From contig CAZYDG010000022.1 in NCBI GenBank assembly GCA_964645835.1, positions 54,308-118,307 of the forward strand: a DNA stretch of 64,000 nucleotides, written 5' to 3'. Both the position numbers and the translations under genes were made by a program. This DNA is from CAZBME01 sp964645835 (GTDB lineage Bacteria > Desulfobacterota > Syntrophia > Syntrophales > UBA8958). The notes below the pieces were generated by a model that made no database searches, had not been told where the DNA came from, and worked only from the letters and a program-made list of their open reading frames with translations. The number at the start of each line of letters is the position of its first letter. The first letter of the stretch is position 1. Below, in pieces: positions 36,215 to 45,048 of this stretch.

Positions 36215-37488
36215 ACCTTTCAATAATGAGAGTTCTTTTATGGATTATCGCGCTTCTCCTGACCACTATGCCCATGACGCTACATGCCCAGGGGCACGCC
36301 GGACACGGAACGCCTGCCCCGGCTGAAAAACCCAAGGCGGCAGCCCCTCAGGTAAAGCAGCCCCAGGTAACTCAGCCCCAGATAAATCACGAGGTTCAGC
36401 AGGAACAAGAGGCTGCGGAGCCTCCCCAGATCGAACTCTCAACCGACCAAGTTCAGCGCATTGGCGTCAAGACCGTCAAGGCAACCGTTAAATCCATCCA
36501 GCGAACCATACGGACCGTGGGCCGCATCGAAGCTGACGAACGGCTCTTGACCACAGTTAATACAAAAGTCGAAGGGTGGATTGAAAAGCTTTACGTTGAT
36601 TATACGGGCCGGATGGTCAAAAAGGGCGAGCCCCTCGTGGAAATTTACAGCCCCGAACTGCTGGCGACACAACAAGAGTTTATCCAAGCGAAGAAATGGG
36701 CGGCAAAGCGGACGGTCGAGGCCCCGCAGGACAGCCATAGCCATAACGATTCTGCAGAATCACCGGAGATGGTCTCCATCCTGAAACAGATGCTGGAAAA
36801 AGATGCCGCGGCCACTCTTGAGGCCGCCAGACAGAGACTCCGTCTTTGGGACATCTCTGAGGAGCAGATCAAAAAGATTGAAGAGACGGGGCGGCCCGTC
36901 CGGACCCTGACCCTTTACAGTCCCGCCGGCGGCATTGTCACCCAGAAAATGGCTGTTCAGGGTATGAAGGTCATGCCGGGAGAAAAACTCTTTGATGTGA
37001 CCGACTTCTCAAGGCTCTGGATCGTGGCCGATATCTACGAATCGGAACTGCCCATCGTCAAGGTCGGCCAGCCCGTATCCGTATCGCTCAGCTATTATCC
37101 GGGCCGCACATGGTCATCACGGGTCGATTACATCTATCCCGTCTTATCCCCGGACACGCGGACCGCGAAGGTCAGAATTATTCTGCCCAATCCGGAGGGG
37201 CAATTGAAACCCCAGATGTTCACCGATGTCGAGATCCGTGTCGGCCTTGGGAAACGGCTCACCATCCCCGACTCCGCCGTCATAGATACGGGAACGGGCC
37301 AGGTGGTTTATGTGGATCGGGGCAACGGCGTCTTTGAACCTCGTGAAATCCGGACGGGCCTCCATGCCGACGGCGCCGTCGAAGTCCTCAGGGGATTGAA
37401 GGCGGGAGATAAAGTGGCGTCTTCAGCCAATTTCCTGATCGATTCCGAGGCCCAGCTTAAGGGAGTGAAGCCCCTGAAGGGGAAATGA
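36211..37488 (+). CDS. cusB: RND efflux periplasmic adaptor (CusB-like)
   Basis: 425 residues. An N-terminal signal is followed by a His/Pro/Gln-rich stretch (HAQGHAGHGTPAPAEKP...QINHEV) that may bind metal. The adaptor core follows: IRTVGRIEADERLLTTV and GWIEKLYVDYTGRMVKKGEP (lipoyl half), a helical hairpin with a small His-rich insertion (DSHSHNDS), then the second lipoyl half and beta-barrel (VTQKMAVQGMKVMPGEKLFDV). It links the inner-membrane pump to TolC. Start codon overlaps the TolC stop. The His-rich segments fit the heavy-metal (HME) class of adaptors; copper or silver is likely but not proven. Confidence 0.88.
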   Translation: MNLSIMRVLLWIIALLLTTMPMTLHAQGHAGHGTPAPAEKPKAAAPQVKQPQVTQPQINHEVQQEQEAAEPPQIELSTDQVQRIGVKTVKATVKSIQRTIRTVGRIEADERLLTTVNTKVEGWIEKLYVDYTGRMVKKGEPLVEIYSPELLATQQEFIQAKKWAAKRTVEAPQDSHSHNDSAESPEMVSILKQMLEKDAAATLEAARQRLRLWDISEEQIKKIEETGRPVRTLTLYSPAGGIVTQKMAVQGMKVMPGEKLFDVTDFSRLWIVADIYESELPIVKVGQPVSVSLSYYPGRTWSSRVDYIYPVLSPDTRTAKVRIILPNPEGQLKPQMFTDVEIRVGLGKRLTIPDSAVIDTGTGQVVYVDRGNGVFEPREIRTGLHADGAVEVLRGLKAGDKVASSANFLIDSEAQLKGVKPLKGK

Positions 37489-37495
37489 ATGAAAC

Positions 37496-37642
37496 GCGAC
37501 TTCGGAAAAAGTCGATCCCACGCTTTCACGGGGACGGCGTCTGCTGCGTTAGGCTTCATCCTTCGTCGTTGCGACGTACGCAAAAGTACGTCTCACTCCT
37601 CAGGAATCACCAGCCTTGCATCTGGAGTTTTTTGTGAAGCCG
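37496..37642. repeat. CAGGCTGTT repeat family, divergent subfamily copy D
   Basis: 147 bp between cusB and cusA, in reverse orientation. Ends GCGACTTCGGAAAAAGTC and AGTTTTTTGTGAAGCCGC form an inverted pair. Inside are TCTGCTGCGTTAGGC, GACGTACGCAAAAGTACGTC and CCTTGCATCTGGAG, the same order of blocks as the main family. Confidence 0.7.
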
Positions 37643-37888
37643 CTGTAGCGGTTTTGATATCTACGTGATTGATGAAAGACGGTCCGCAAGCGGCGAATCA
37701 AATGTCTTTCGCATTACCAGGGATTAAGAAGACGGCTTTCTGCAAGTCATTGTCGACCACTATGTTGATGCAGGCGAAAGAGATTTTTGAGCCGCGGCGG
37801 AGCCGTCTTTCAGAACAGCATCAGAACAGCATCAAAGCAGCTTCAGAGCTATTTTCAGAGCAAGATCAGAGAGAGATTGTAAATCCAA
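37643..37888. other. cusB-cusA gap after the repeat
   Basis: No gene supported. Shows a short direct repeat CAGAACAGCATCA and an AGCAGCTTCAGAGC-type run near 37810-37850 just before cusA. The 400-bp cusB-cusA gap is unusual, since these genes are normally contiguous. Confidence 0.5.
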
Positions 37889-40800
37889 ATGATAGCCAAG
37901 ATTATCGACATCAGCGCCCGCAATAAGTTCATGATCTTCCTCCTCATGGTCCTCGCTTTGGTTTGGGGCGCCTGGGCGCTTCGGAATATGCCGCTGGACG
38001 CCATCCCCGATCTGAGTGATACACAGGTCATCATCTACACGGAATGGGCGGGCCGCAGTCCCGATCTGGTCGAGGACCAGGTGACCTACCCGATTACGTC
38101 CACGTTGCTGGCAGCGCCCAAGGTCCAGGCTGTCAGGGGGTTTTCCTACCTGGGAAGCTCCTTCATCTATGTTATTTTCGAAGAGGGGACCGATATCTAC
38201 TGGGCGAGAAGCCGGATACTCGAATATCTTCAGTCCGTCAAAAACAAAATCCCGGCCGATGTGAACCCCGTGCTCGGCCCCGACGCCACCAGCCTCGGGT
38301 GGGGCTTCTCCTATGCCGTCGTCGATGAGACGGGCGGCCATGATCTTTCCGAACTGCGCAGCATCCAGGACTATATCATCAAACTGGGCGTGGAGAGTGT
38401 TCCCGGCGTTTCCCAGGTGGCGAGCGTCGGCGGCTTCGTCAAACAGTACCAGATCACCATCGACCCCAACCGCCTTGTCGCCTATAATATCCCCCTGACG
38501 AAGGTTACGGAGGCTGTCCGGAAGAGTAACCGGGACGTGGAAGGCCGTGTCCTCGAACTCTCCGGTGTGGAATACATGATCCGGGGCCGCGGTTACATCA
38601 AGGGCCTTGAAGACCTTGAACATATTGCCGTAGGCGCGACCCCCGGGGGGACACCGGTCTATTTGAAGGAGGTGGCCCGCATCCAACTGGGCCCGGAAAT
38701 CAGGCGGGGACTGGCGGATTTGGATGGCCGGGGCGAGGTGGCCGGCGGCATCGTCATCGTTCGCTTTGGCGAGAACGTCCTTGATGTCATCGAGCGGGTC
38801 AAGGAAAAGATCAACCACAACATCGCCCCAAGCCTTCCCAAAGGCGTAAAGATTGTCACCACCTATGACCGGACGGACCTCATCCTGCGGTCTATGGCGA
38901 CTCTCAAGGAGGAGATCCTCAAGCTGACAATAGCGGTGAGCGTGGTCTGTCTGGTCTTTCTATTCCACCTGCCCAGTGCCCTGGTGGTTATCGTTACCCT
39001 GCCCATCGCCATTATCATGTCATTCATCTGCATGTTCTATCTTGGCGTCACCTCCAACATCATGAGCCTTTCCGGCATCGCCATCGCCATCGGCGCTATG
39101 GTGGATGCTTCGATCATCATGGTTGAAAATGCCCACAAAAAACTTGAGGAGTGGGAACATCAGGGCAGACCGGGCAAGCGGACGGATGTCATCATCGACG
39201 CGGCTAAGGAGGTGGGACCTTCTCTGTTCTTTTCGCTCCTTGTCATTACCGTGGGATTTCTCCCCGTCTTTACCCTCCAGGCCCAAGCGGGGCGTCTGTT
39301 CAAACCCCTGGCCTATACGAAGACCTTTGCCATGCTCTTTTCATCGTTTCTGGCGATTAGCCTGACACCTGTCCTCATGACCCTCTTCATCCGGGGAAAA
39401 ATCCGGCCTGAGGAGAAGAATCCCATCAGTCTTATCCTCCATAAAATCTATGAACCGGTCGCTCTCGGTGCGATCCGATTCCGGAAGACGGTCATCATCG
39501 CCGCCATCCTGATCATGGCCCTCACAGTCTATCCTTTTCTGAAGCTGGGTTCGGAGTTCATGCCGCCCCTTTACGAAGGGACCTTGTTCTACATGCCTGT
39601 CACCATGCCGGGAGCATCCATATCCGAGGTCTCGAAACTGCTCCAAATGCAGGACAAGCTCCTGAAGGAGATCCCCGAGGTTGCCCAAGTCTTCGGCAAG
39701 GCTGGACGGGCCGAAACGGCCACGGACCCGGCGCCCCTGGAAATGTTCGAAACGGTCATCAATCTGAAGCCCGAATCCCAATGGCGAAAGGGCCTTACAG
39801 TGGATAAGCTGACGGACGAGATGAACGATGCTCTGTCCATCCCCGGTGTGGCCAATTCATTCACCATGCCCATCAAGGCACGCATCGACATGCTCGCTAC
39901 GGGAATCCGGACGCCCATAGGGATCAAAATCCTGGGACCGGACCTTGCTGAGATTGAAAAGATCGGCCTTGCTCTCGAACATCATTTGAAGGATATCCCC
40001 GGCACACGGAGCGTCTATGCGGAACGGGTGACAACGGGCTATTTTCTCGACATCGCCATCAAGCGGAAAGAGGCGGCCCGTTATGGCCTGACCGTGGACG
40101 ATGTGGGCGAAGTGATCCAGGCGGCCATCGGGGGCATGAACCTGACCATCACCGTCGAGGGGCGGGCGGGCGCGCTATCCCGTCAACATCCGCTATGCCA
40201 GGGATTTACGCAATGACGTGGAAAAGATGAAACGGGTCCTCGTTCCCGTCATGGGAACAGGCGCCCCGGCGGTGGTTCCCGCCACAGGAGGCATGGCCTT
40301 ACCCCCTCCGGTTGTCCGGATTCCCCTGGAGGAGGTTGCGGATTTCAAGATTATCAAGGGGCCAACGGCTATCAAAAGCGAAGAAGGGTTGCTGACGGCC
40401 TACGTTTACCTGGATGTCACCGGCCGGGACTTGGGCGGCTACGTCGAGGAAGCGAAAAAGAAGACGGCGGCGCTGAAGATTCCCGAAGGCTATCGTCTTA
40501 CATGGAGCGGCGAATATGAATACCTCGTGAAAACCCACGAACGGCTGAAGATGGTTATCCCATTGACCCTGTTTGTGATTTTCGTCCTCATTTATCTGAA
40601 TACGAAATCGACGGTTAAAACCATGATCGTCCTTTTGGCTGTCCCCTTTTCCCTTGTCGGCTCTTTTTGGTTCCTGTACCTCCTTAACTACAACATGAGC
40701 ATCGCCGTCTGGGTGGGCATGATCGCCCTGGCCGGCCTCGACGCGGAAACGGGAGTCGTCATGCTCCTGTATCTCGATCTGGCCTATGACAAATGGATAA

Positions 40801-41081
40801 GGGAGGGGAAAATGGAGACCCCGGCCGACCTTCGGGAAAGTGTCATGTATGGAGCGGTCAAAAGAATCCGCCCCAAGATCATGACGGTCTGTGTCATCCT
40901 CGCCGGGCTGGTCCCTATTATGTTCAGCCATGGTACGGGGGCTGATGTCATGAAACGCATCGCCGCTCCTATGATCGGCGGCGTCATTACCTCTACGATC
41001 CTTGAGCTTATCATCTATCCCGCAATTTACGTAATCTGGCGGGGCCGGCGCTTTGCAACCGCTAAAAAGATGATCGAATGA
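37889..41081 (+). pseudogene. cusA: Heavy-metal RND efflux pump CusA/CzcA, frameshifted
   Basis: The first frame gives 775 residues with the CusA N-terminal helix (MIAKIIDISARNKFMIFLLM), DLSDTQVIIYTEW and a first membrane domain (IAIAIGAMVDASIIMVENAH). It then ends at 40216 after ITVEGRAGALSRQH. The expected continuation RYPVNIRYARDLRND begins at 40173 in another frame and runs to 41081 with the last membrane helices. The join is in GGGGCGGGCGGGCGCGC; removing one GGGC unit restores TVEGRARYPV, matching the family motif TVEGRERYP. Full length would be about 1,060 residues, normal for this pump. It exports Cu(I)/Ag(I) or divalent metals across the inner membrane with CusB and TolC. Real lesion or assembly error. 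Confidence 0.85.
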
Positions 41082-41138
41082 CTGGCTCCGCGGCATCTCT
41101 GACAACCTAACAAGGTGTTCAAAATACTCGATATTGGG

Positions 41139-41332
41139 CAGACTGTTCAAAAGCTTGTCCCGGACCTGATCCGGGATGTACCGATGCAAGGCGCGCAAAA
41201 GTCGAGGCAACCACCTGCACCCCCGCCAGCGGGGGACAGCGTACATAGAAGTACGTTGATGTAGCCTGCCCCCCCGAAAGCGGGAGAGACTTGCAGCACA
41301 ATGCAGCAGATGGGCTGTTTTTCAACAGCCTG
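41139..41332. repeat. CAGGCTGTT repeat element, copy C with nested palindrome
   Basis: Bounded by CAGACTGTTCAAAA and TTTTTCAACAGCCTG. It shares GATGCAAGGCGCGCAAAAGT, GTACATAGAAGTACGT and TTGCAGCACAATGCAGCAGA with copy B. It is about 45 bp longer, partly because a TCAAG-type palindrome (41158-41176) lies inside it. A further CAAGGTGTTCAAAATA half-end lies at 41110-41125. Confidence 0.8.
41158..41176. repeat. TCAAG-loop palindrome, copy 2
   Basis: TCCCGGA-CCTGA-TCCGGGA, perfect 7-bp arms, nested inside the larger repeat at 41139-41332. Confidence 0.65.
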
Positions 41333-41491
41333 CTAAAGTAGCATGATTTTGTTGACATAGAGGAAGGTCTTTTCTATACTCCGTCCGGCTTTAGCTATTT
41401 GAGACGGAGGATCGGTATTTGATAATAATTCTGCACGAAGCAGTGTGTGCGGAACGAATGCAGTCCACATCAAAATAGAGAGGGAGGTATT

Positions 41492-42292
41492 ATGAAAACT
41501 GTTAATGAAGGCAAAAAGTGTTATTATTCCGTAAATGAGGCCGGTGTTGCCCTGATGGAAATCAACAACCCGCCCATGAATGCCCTGAGCAGGCCAACGC
41601 TTGCCGACATGTTCGACTCCTTTTCCTTTACCAAGGCCCTGGCAGACGACGATGTACGGGTTATTGTCTTTACCGGAGCCGGCAAAGCCTTTATTGCAGG
41701 CGCCGATATCAGTGAATTCAATGCATTTACAACGGCCCAGGAAGGTGCTGATTTCCTCATCCCGGGACAGGAAATGACCAATATGCTTCAGAATGCTGAC
41801 AAACCCATCATTGCGGCGGTCAATGGGTTCTGCCTCGGAGGAGGCAATGAAATGGCTATCGCCTGTCACATTCAGATTGCCGATGAGTCTGCCATGTTCG
41901 GTTTTCCGGAAATCAAGCTGGGCATCATTCCCGGATACGGCGGCACTCAGAGGGCGGCACGGCGCATCGGCACGGCCAGGGCGCTCGAACTTATTCTGAC
42001 CGGAAACTTCCTGAACGGCAAGCAGGCGGAACAGTATGGCCTTGTGAATCGGGCCGTGGCGAAAGGGACCGCAGTGGAAGAGGCAATGAAACTTGCTACC
42101 ACAATGGCGTCAAAGAGCAGGATTTCCATTCAGGCAGCCCTCAGGGCAGTCAACGTAGGTATTACGATGGATCTCCACACCGCCATGAGGTACGAGCGGG
42201 ATCTGTTCGGTGTATGCTCTGCCAGTGAAGACAAGAAAGAAGGATCGTCGGCCTTCATGGAAAAACGCGAGCCGAAATTCAAGGACCGCTAG
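41492..42292 (+). CDS. Enoyl-CoA hydratase/isomerase family protein
   Basis: 266 residues from ATG 41492, with GGGAGGTATT before it; a frame 15 codons longer is not supported. Crotonase-fold signatures are present: ALMEINNPPMNALSRP, VIVFTGAGKAFIAGADISEF (first oxyanion hole) and AAVNGFCLGGGNEMAIAC, with FPEIKLGIIPGYGGTQRAAR (second half of the active site, catalytic Glu region). The enzyme would hydrate 2-enoyl-CoA in beta-oxidation or related CoA-ester routes. Followed by a strong terminator, so it is a single-gene unit. Confidence 0.92.
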   Translation: MKTVNEGKKCYYSVNEAGVALMEINNPPMNALSRPTLADMFDSFSFTKALADDDVRVIVFTGAGKAFIAGADISEFNAFTTAQEGADFLIPGQEMTNMLQNADKPIIAAVNGFCLGGGNEMAIACHIQIADESAMFGFPEIKLGIIPGYGGTQRAARRIGTARALELILTGNFLNGKQAEQYGLVNRAVAKGTAVEEAMKLATTMASKSRISIQAALRAVNVGITMDLHTAMRYERDLFGVCSASEDKKEGSSAFMEKREPKFKDR

Positions 42293-42333
42293 CATCATTC
42301 AGCAACATCTTATATTTTTATAAAGCATAATAT

Positions 42334-42380
42334 CCGGGATGAGAAGCTTGTTTCACGGGCTCTCATCCCGGTATTTTTTT
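42334..42380 (+). terminator. Intrinsic terminator after the enoyl-CoA hydratase gene
   Basis: Perfect 11-bp arms CCGGGATGAGA (42334-42344) and TCTCATCCCGG (42361-42371), then TATTTTTTT. Confidence 0.9.
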
Positions 42381-42386
42381 GTTTTA

Positions 42387-42491
42387 GGAGTGCGCAACCT
42401 GGGATGCGCTTTGTTCCCGGCGGCTCGACGCCGGGGTAAGCCGGAATGCTTCTTGATACCAAAAGCAAAGGGCGCCGAGTCGCCGCACTCC
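42387..42491. repeat. 105-bp imperfect palindrome
   Basis: Outer arms GGAGTGCG and CGCACTCC are perfect. Inner blocks GCGCTTTG and CAAAGGGCGC are also complementary, and a small CGGCGG...CCGGGG centre lies between. A single copy in this window. Confidence 0.65.
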
Positions 42492-42547
42492 AAAGTTTGA
42501 TTGGTCATTCTGCTTGACATGTTATGAGCATATGCCTATAAGCAATA

Positions 42548-42853
42548 ATGCCCAGACCTAAGAAATGCAGATATGTAAAATGCAATCCTCGTGCGTTCTA
42601 CTTTAAACCGCGGGGAATACCCATACCTCAGTTGGAGGAGGTTGATCTGGAGATGGATGAATTGGAGGCCATTCGTCTTGCCGACTATGAAGGCCGATAT
42701 CACGAAGATGCGGCGGCGAAGATGGAAGTATCCCGGGCAACATTTGGCAGGATTCTGAACAAGGCCAGGCATAAGATAGCCGATGCCGTTATTCACGGCA
42801 AAGCTCTGAAGATAGACTCCCTGACCCTGGACCAGAGTGAGGAGAAGAAATAG
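42548..42853 (+). CDS. DUF134 family DNA-binding protein
   Basis: 101 residues, the usual DUF134 length. The family N-terminus RPKKCRYVKCNPRAFYFKPR, the central VDLEMDELEAIRLADYEGRY and the helix-turn-helix EDAAAKMEVSRATFGRILNK are all visible. DUF134 proteins are small sigma-factor-like regulators often found near Fe-S or Fe-Mo cofactor-related genes. It heads a group of FmdB and a CCG-type Fe-S protein, 26 bp ahead of fmdB. A regulatory role over these genes is inferred. Confidence 0.88.
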   Translation: MPRPKKCRYVKCNPRAFYFKPRGIPIPQLEEVDLEMDELEAIRLADYEGRYHEDAAAKMEVSRATFGRILNKARHKIADAVIHGKALKIDSLTLDQSEEKK

Positions 42854-42879
42854 AATATATTGGAGAAGGATGAAGAAAT

Positions 42880-43110
42880 ATGCCGATTTACGAATACCAA
42901 TGCAAGACCTGTGATCAGATTAATGAATTCATTATACTTGGGAGTGAAAATCCGCTGAAGTGCAAAAAGTGCGGCGGTAAAGAGCTTGTGAAATTAATGT
43001 CCGCCCACAGCAAACCTTTTGCCCTTCGTAGTCGAGAGTTGCCGCTTTCGGGAGCGTGCAGCGGGGACCGCAATACTTGCGGGATGTCGGGCTGCTGCTC
43101 GGAATGTTGA
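42880..43110 (+). CDS. FmdB-type zinc ribbon protein
   Basis: 76 residues. The FmdB ribbon is seen as MPIYEYQCKTCDQINEFIIL and NPLKCKKCGGKELVKLMS, with two CxxC pairs for one zinc. The C-terminal tail adds five more cysteines (SGACSGDRNTCGMSGCCSEC). FmdB-like proteins are putative regulators; no precise function is known. Start behind GGAGAAGGATGAAGAAAT. Confidence 0.85.
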   Translation: MPIYEYQCKTCDQINEFIILGSENPLKCKKCGGKELVKLMSAHSKPFALRSRELPLSGACSGDRNTCGMSGCCSEC

Positions 43111-43150
43111 TGTAAAATTTGAAAAGTATTACAAAAAGGAGGATTTGTTA

Positions 43151-44176
43151 ATGTTTAATGAAGAAAAATGCGACTTTTGCGGCGAATGTCTGGCGAATTG
43201 CCGCTATCTTCCTTTCGACAAGGAGAGCGGCGGGAGAGAATTCCAGAAAATTGCCGCTGGAGAAAAGGTCGAGTGGCTTTATGACTGCGTCACCTGCATT
43301 GCCTGTAACGAATACTGTCCTAAAAATGCACGGCCTTTCGATTTGCTCCTGAAGCGGATGGAAGAAGCAGGTAACTTCACGGATGCGGCACTGAAGGCGC
43401 AAATGGCGGATCGTTTCAAGGCCGACGGTGACCCAAAACCGGTGGCACAGGCGGAGCGAGCCATGTCCCTCTGTGTGATGGAGGGCAGCATGCCATGGGC
43501 CATCCAGGGTAAGCTCTTCGAGGGACTGCCCCTTCTCAAAGGTCGTCACTATTTTTGCAATATTTTGTTTGCCCATATGGGCGACGAATCCATAATGAGG
43601 GACCGCCTTCAGGGTATGGTGGATAACCTTGCGAAATCAGGAGCAAAGGAGATTGTCTTTGTCCATGACGATTGCTATGCCGTTCTAAAAGGAATTGCCC
43701 CGGAATATGGGATCAAGCTTCCCTTCCGCCCGGTCTCTATCTTCGAGCATTTGCGTGATTTCTTGCAGGCCCATCCGGGCGACATTAAAAAACTGAACCT
43801 TAAAGTTGCCTATCAACGGCCGTGTGCTTCACGCTACACCCCGGAAAAAGACCCGTTGCTGGATGAAATACTCGAACTGATCGGTGTGGAGCGGGTCAAA
43901 AGACAGTATGACGGCATTGACGCCATCTGCTGTGGTGTGGAAATGGCAGGGCCAAATATGAAGCTCTTCCCCCGGGGAAAAAACTTCGAGCCTTTCCGGG
44001 AGAAGAACGTCGCCGATGCAAAAGATTCAGGTGCGGAGGCCATGGTTTATCTTTGCCCCATGTGTTTCCGAACTCTAGGTAAAAAAGTGCAAAGCGCCGG
44101 CATGAAAAACTATATGATCAGTGATCTCTGCCGCTTGGCTCTGGGCGAAGAACTGCCTGCGGAAAAACCGTTTTAG
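43151..44176 (+). CDS. Fe-S oxidoreductase with two CCG domains (HdrD/GlpC-like)
   Basis: 341 residues from ATG 43151, behind AAAAGGAGGATTTGTTA; an upstream overlapping frame through fmdB is not used. Two ferredoxin-type motifs lie at the N-terminus: CDFCGECLANCRY and CVTCIACNEYCPK. The first CCG-like half has VHDDCYAVLKG and VAYQRPCASRY. The second has AICCGVEMAGPN and VYLCPMCFRTLGK. The pattern matches heterodisulphide-reductase subunit D and glycolate/glycerol-dehydrogenase Fe-S subunits, which pass electrons between quinone or ferredoxin partners and a disulphide or dehydrogenase. No dehydrogenase is encoded beside it, so the partner is unknown. Confidence 0.8.
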   Translation: MFNEEKCDFCGECLANCRYLPFDKESGGREFQKIAAGEKVEWLYDCVTCIACNEYCPKNARPFDLLLKRMEEAGNFTDAALKAQMADRFKADGDPKPVAQAERAMSLCVMEGSMPWAIQGKLFEGLPLLKGRHYFCNILFAHMGDESIMRDRLQGMVDNLAKSGAKEIVFVHDDCYAVLKGIAPEYGIKLPFRPVSIFEHLRDFLQAHPGDIKKLNLKVAYQRPCASRYTPEKDPLLDEILELIGVERVKRQYDGIDAICCGVEMAGPNMKLFPRGKNFEPFREKNVADAKDSGAEAMVYLCPMCFRTLGKKVQSAGMKNYMISDLCRLALGEELPAEKPF

Positions 44177-44196
44177 CGGCAATACAGGCGAGGACC

Positions 44197-44223
44197 AAAC
44201 AGCGGGTGTGAAGCCCGCTGTTT
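44197..44223 (+). terminator. Hairpin after the CCG-domain gene
   Basis: Perfect 10-bp arms AAACAGCGGG and CCCGCTGTTT with a 7-base loop. Only a short T-run follows, so it is a weaker or Rho-assisted stop. Confidence 0.6.
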
Positions 44224-44345
44224 GCAACTCCCCATACTTGGGGGAGATTTTATTGCTTCAGCAAGGACACATGGCAATAATTGTCATTTCCGCGAAGCTT
44301 CTCCTCGCGCAGGCGGGAAGCAGTAATCCATTGTAACGACTGGAT

Positions 44346-44362
44346 GCCGGATCAAGTCCGGC
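44346..44362. repeat. TCAAG-loop palindrome, copy 3
   Basis: GCCGGA-TCAAG-TCCGGC, preceded by CTGGAT and followed by ACGACG. Same layout as copies at 32710, 41158 and 51317. Confidence 0.75.
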
Positions 44363-44433
44363 ACGACGATTTATATCATGCTTAATTACCGATGTAATAA
44401 AATGGCTCCCTCTTATCTGAAAAGGCGGTTTTC

Positions 44434-44919
44434 GTGACAGCGCCTGATTTTGATAAGTATTCGTTATGCCTGTTTTTTGAGGGCGGAGAGGTATTCAAAT
44501 CTCGCGCCGAGGGGCTTTCGCCCCTTGTTGACGCCCTTGATTTCGGTAAATGGCGCTTTAAGAGCTGCATTCTCCACGACAGGATTATTGGTTTGGCGGC
44601 GGCCCGACTCATCGTTTATTCCGGGATGATTGCCGAGGTAATCTCATGCGTATCGTCTCGCAGTGCCTCAATTTTGCTGCAGAAGGAAGGGATTGTCCTT
44701 AGAGCGGATGAAATGGTGGAAAATATTCTGGCTACGGACGGATCGTCAATCCATCCTGCGGAGGCCATTGCTCTGGATACGGATGATCCTGCCAATTTCA
44801 TCAATAAAATAAGAAAGTTTGCGAGAAAAGAAATTGATGCCGACAATTGCCGGGGGCAATGTGGCTATACGCCCTGGTGTGAGGCTTGTAAGGCAGCAAG
44901 ACAGCTGGAATTTACCTAA
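44434..44919 (+). CDS. DUF1893 domain protein with C-terminal cysteine tail
   Basis: 161 residues from a GTG start (AAAAGGCGG upstream). Residues about 8-110 match the DUF1893 pattern: YSLCLFFEGGEVFKSRAEGL, CILHDRIIGLAAARLIVYSG and SASILLQKEGIVL. The fold is cytidine-deaminase-like, without a known reaction. Residues about 112-161 are an addition ending CRGQCGYTPWCEACKAA, four cysteines that could bind a metal or cluster. It follows the CCG-domain gene after about 260 bp. Confidence 0.75.
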   Translation: MTAPDFDKYSLCLFFEGGEVFKSRAEGLSPLVDALDFGKWRFKSCILHDRIIGLAAARLIVYSGMIAEVISCVSSRSASILLQKEGIVLRADEMVENILATDGSSIHPAEAIALDTDDPANFINKIRKFARKEIDADNCRGQCGYTPWCEACKAARQLEFT

Positions 44920-45048
44920 TTCCAGTTCTAAATCAAATCCCTATCTTCGTTGTCTTCGCCATCGGCTCCTCGACGTATTTCTGTATACGCCTGCGTCGCC
45001 TCTTCCTCGTAGCCTCGATATCATCTTTTATTTAGAATCGGAATATAA

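Noticed and set aside
37669..37926. 85-codon frame between cusB and cusA
   Set aside because: No ribosome site, low-complexity end, and overlaps the real cusA start.
43019..43150. Upstream extension of the CCG-domain gene through fmdB
   Set aside because: It lies out of frame within fmdB, and a strong AAAAGGAGG site precedes the ATG at 43151.
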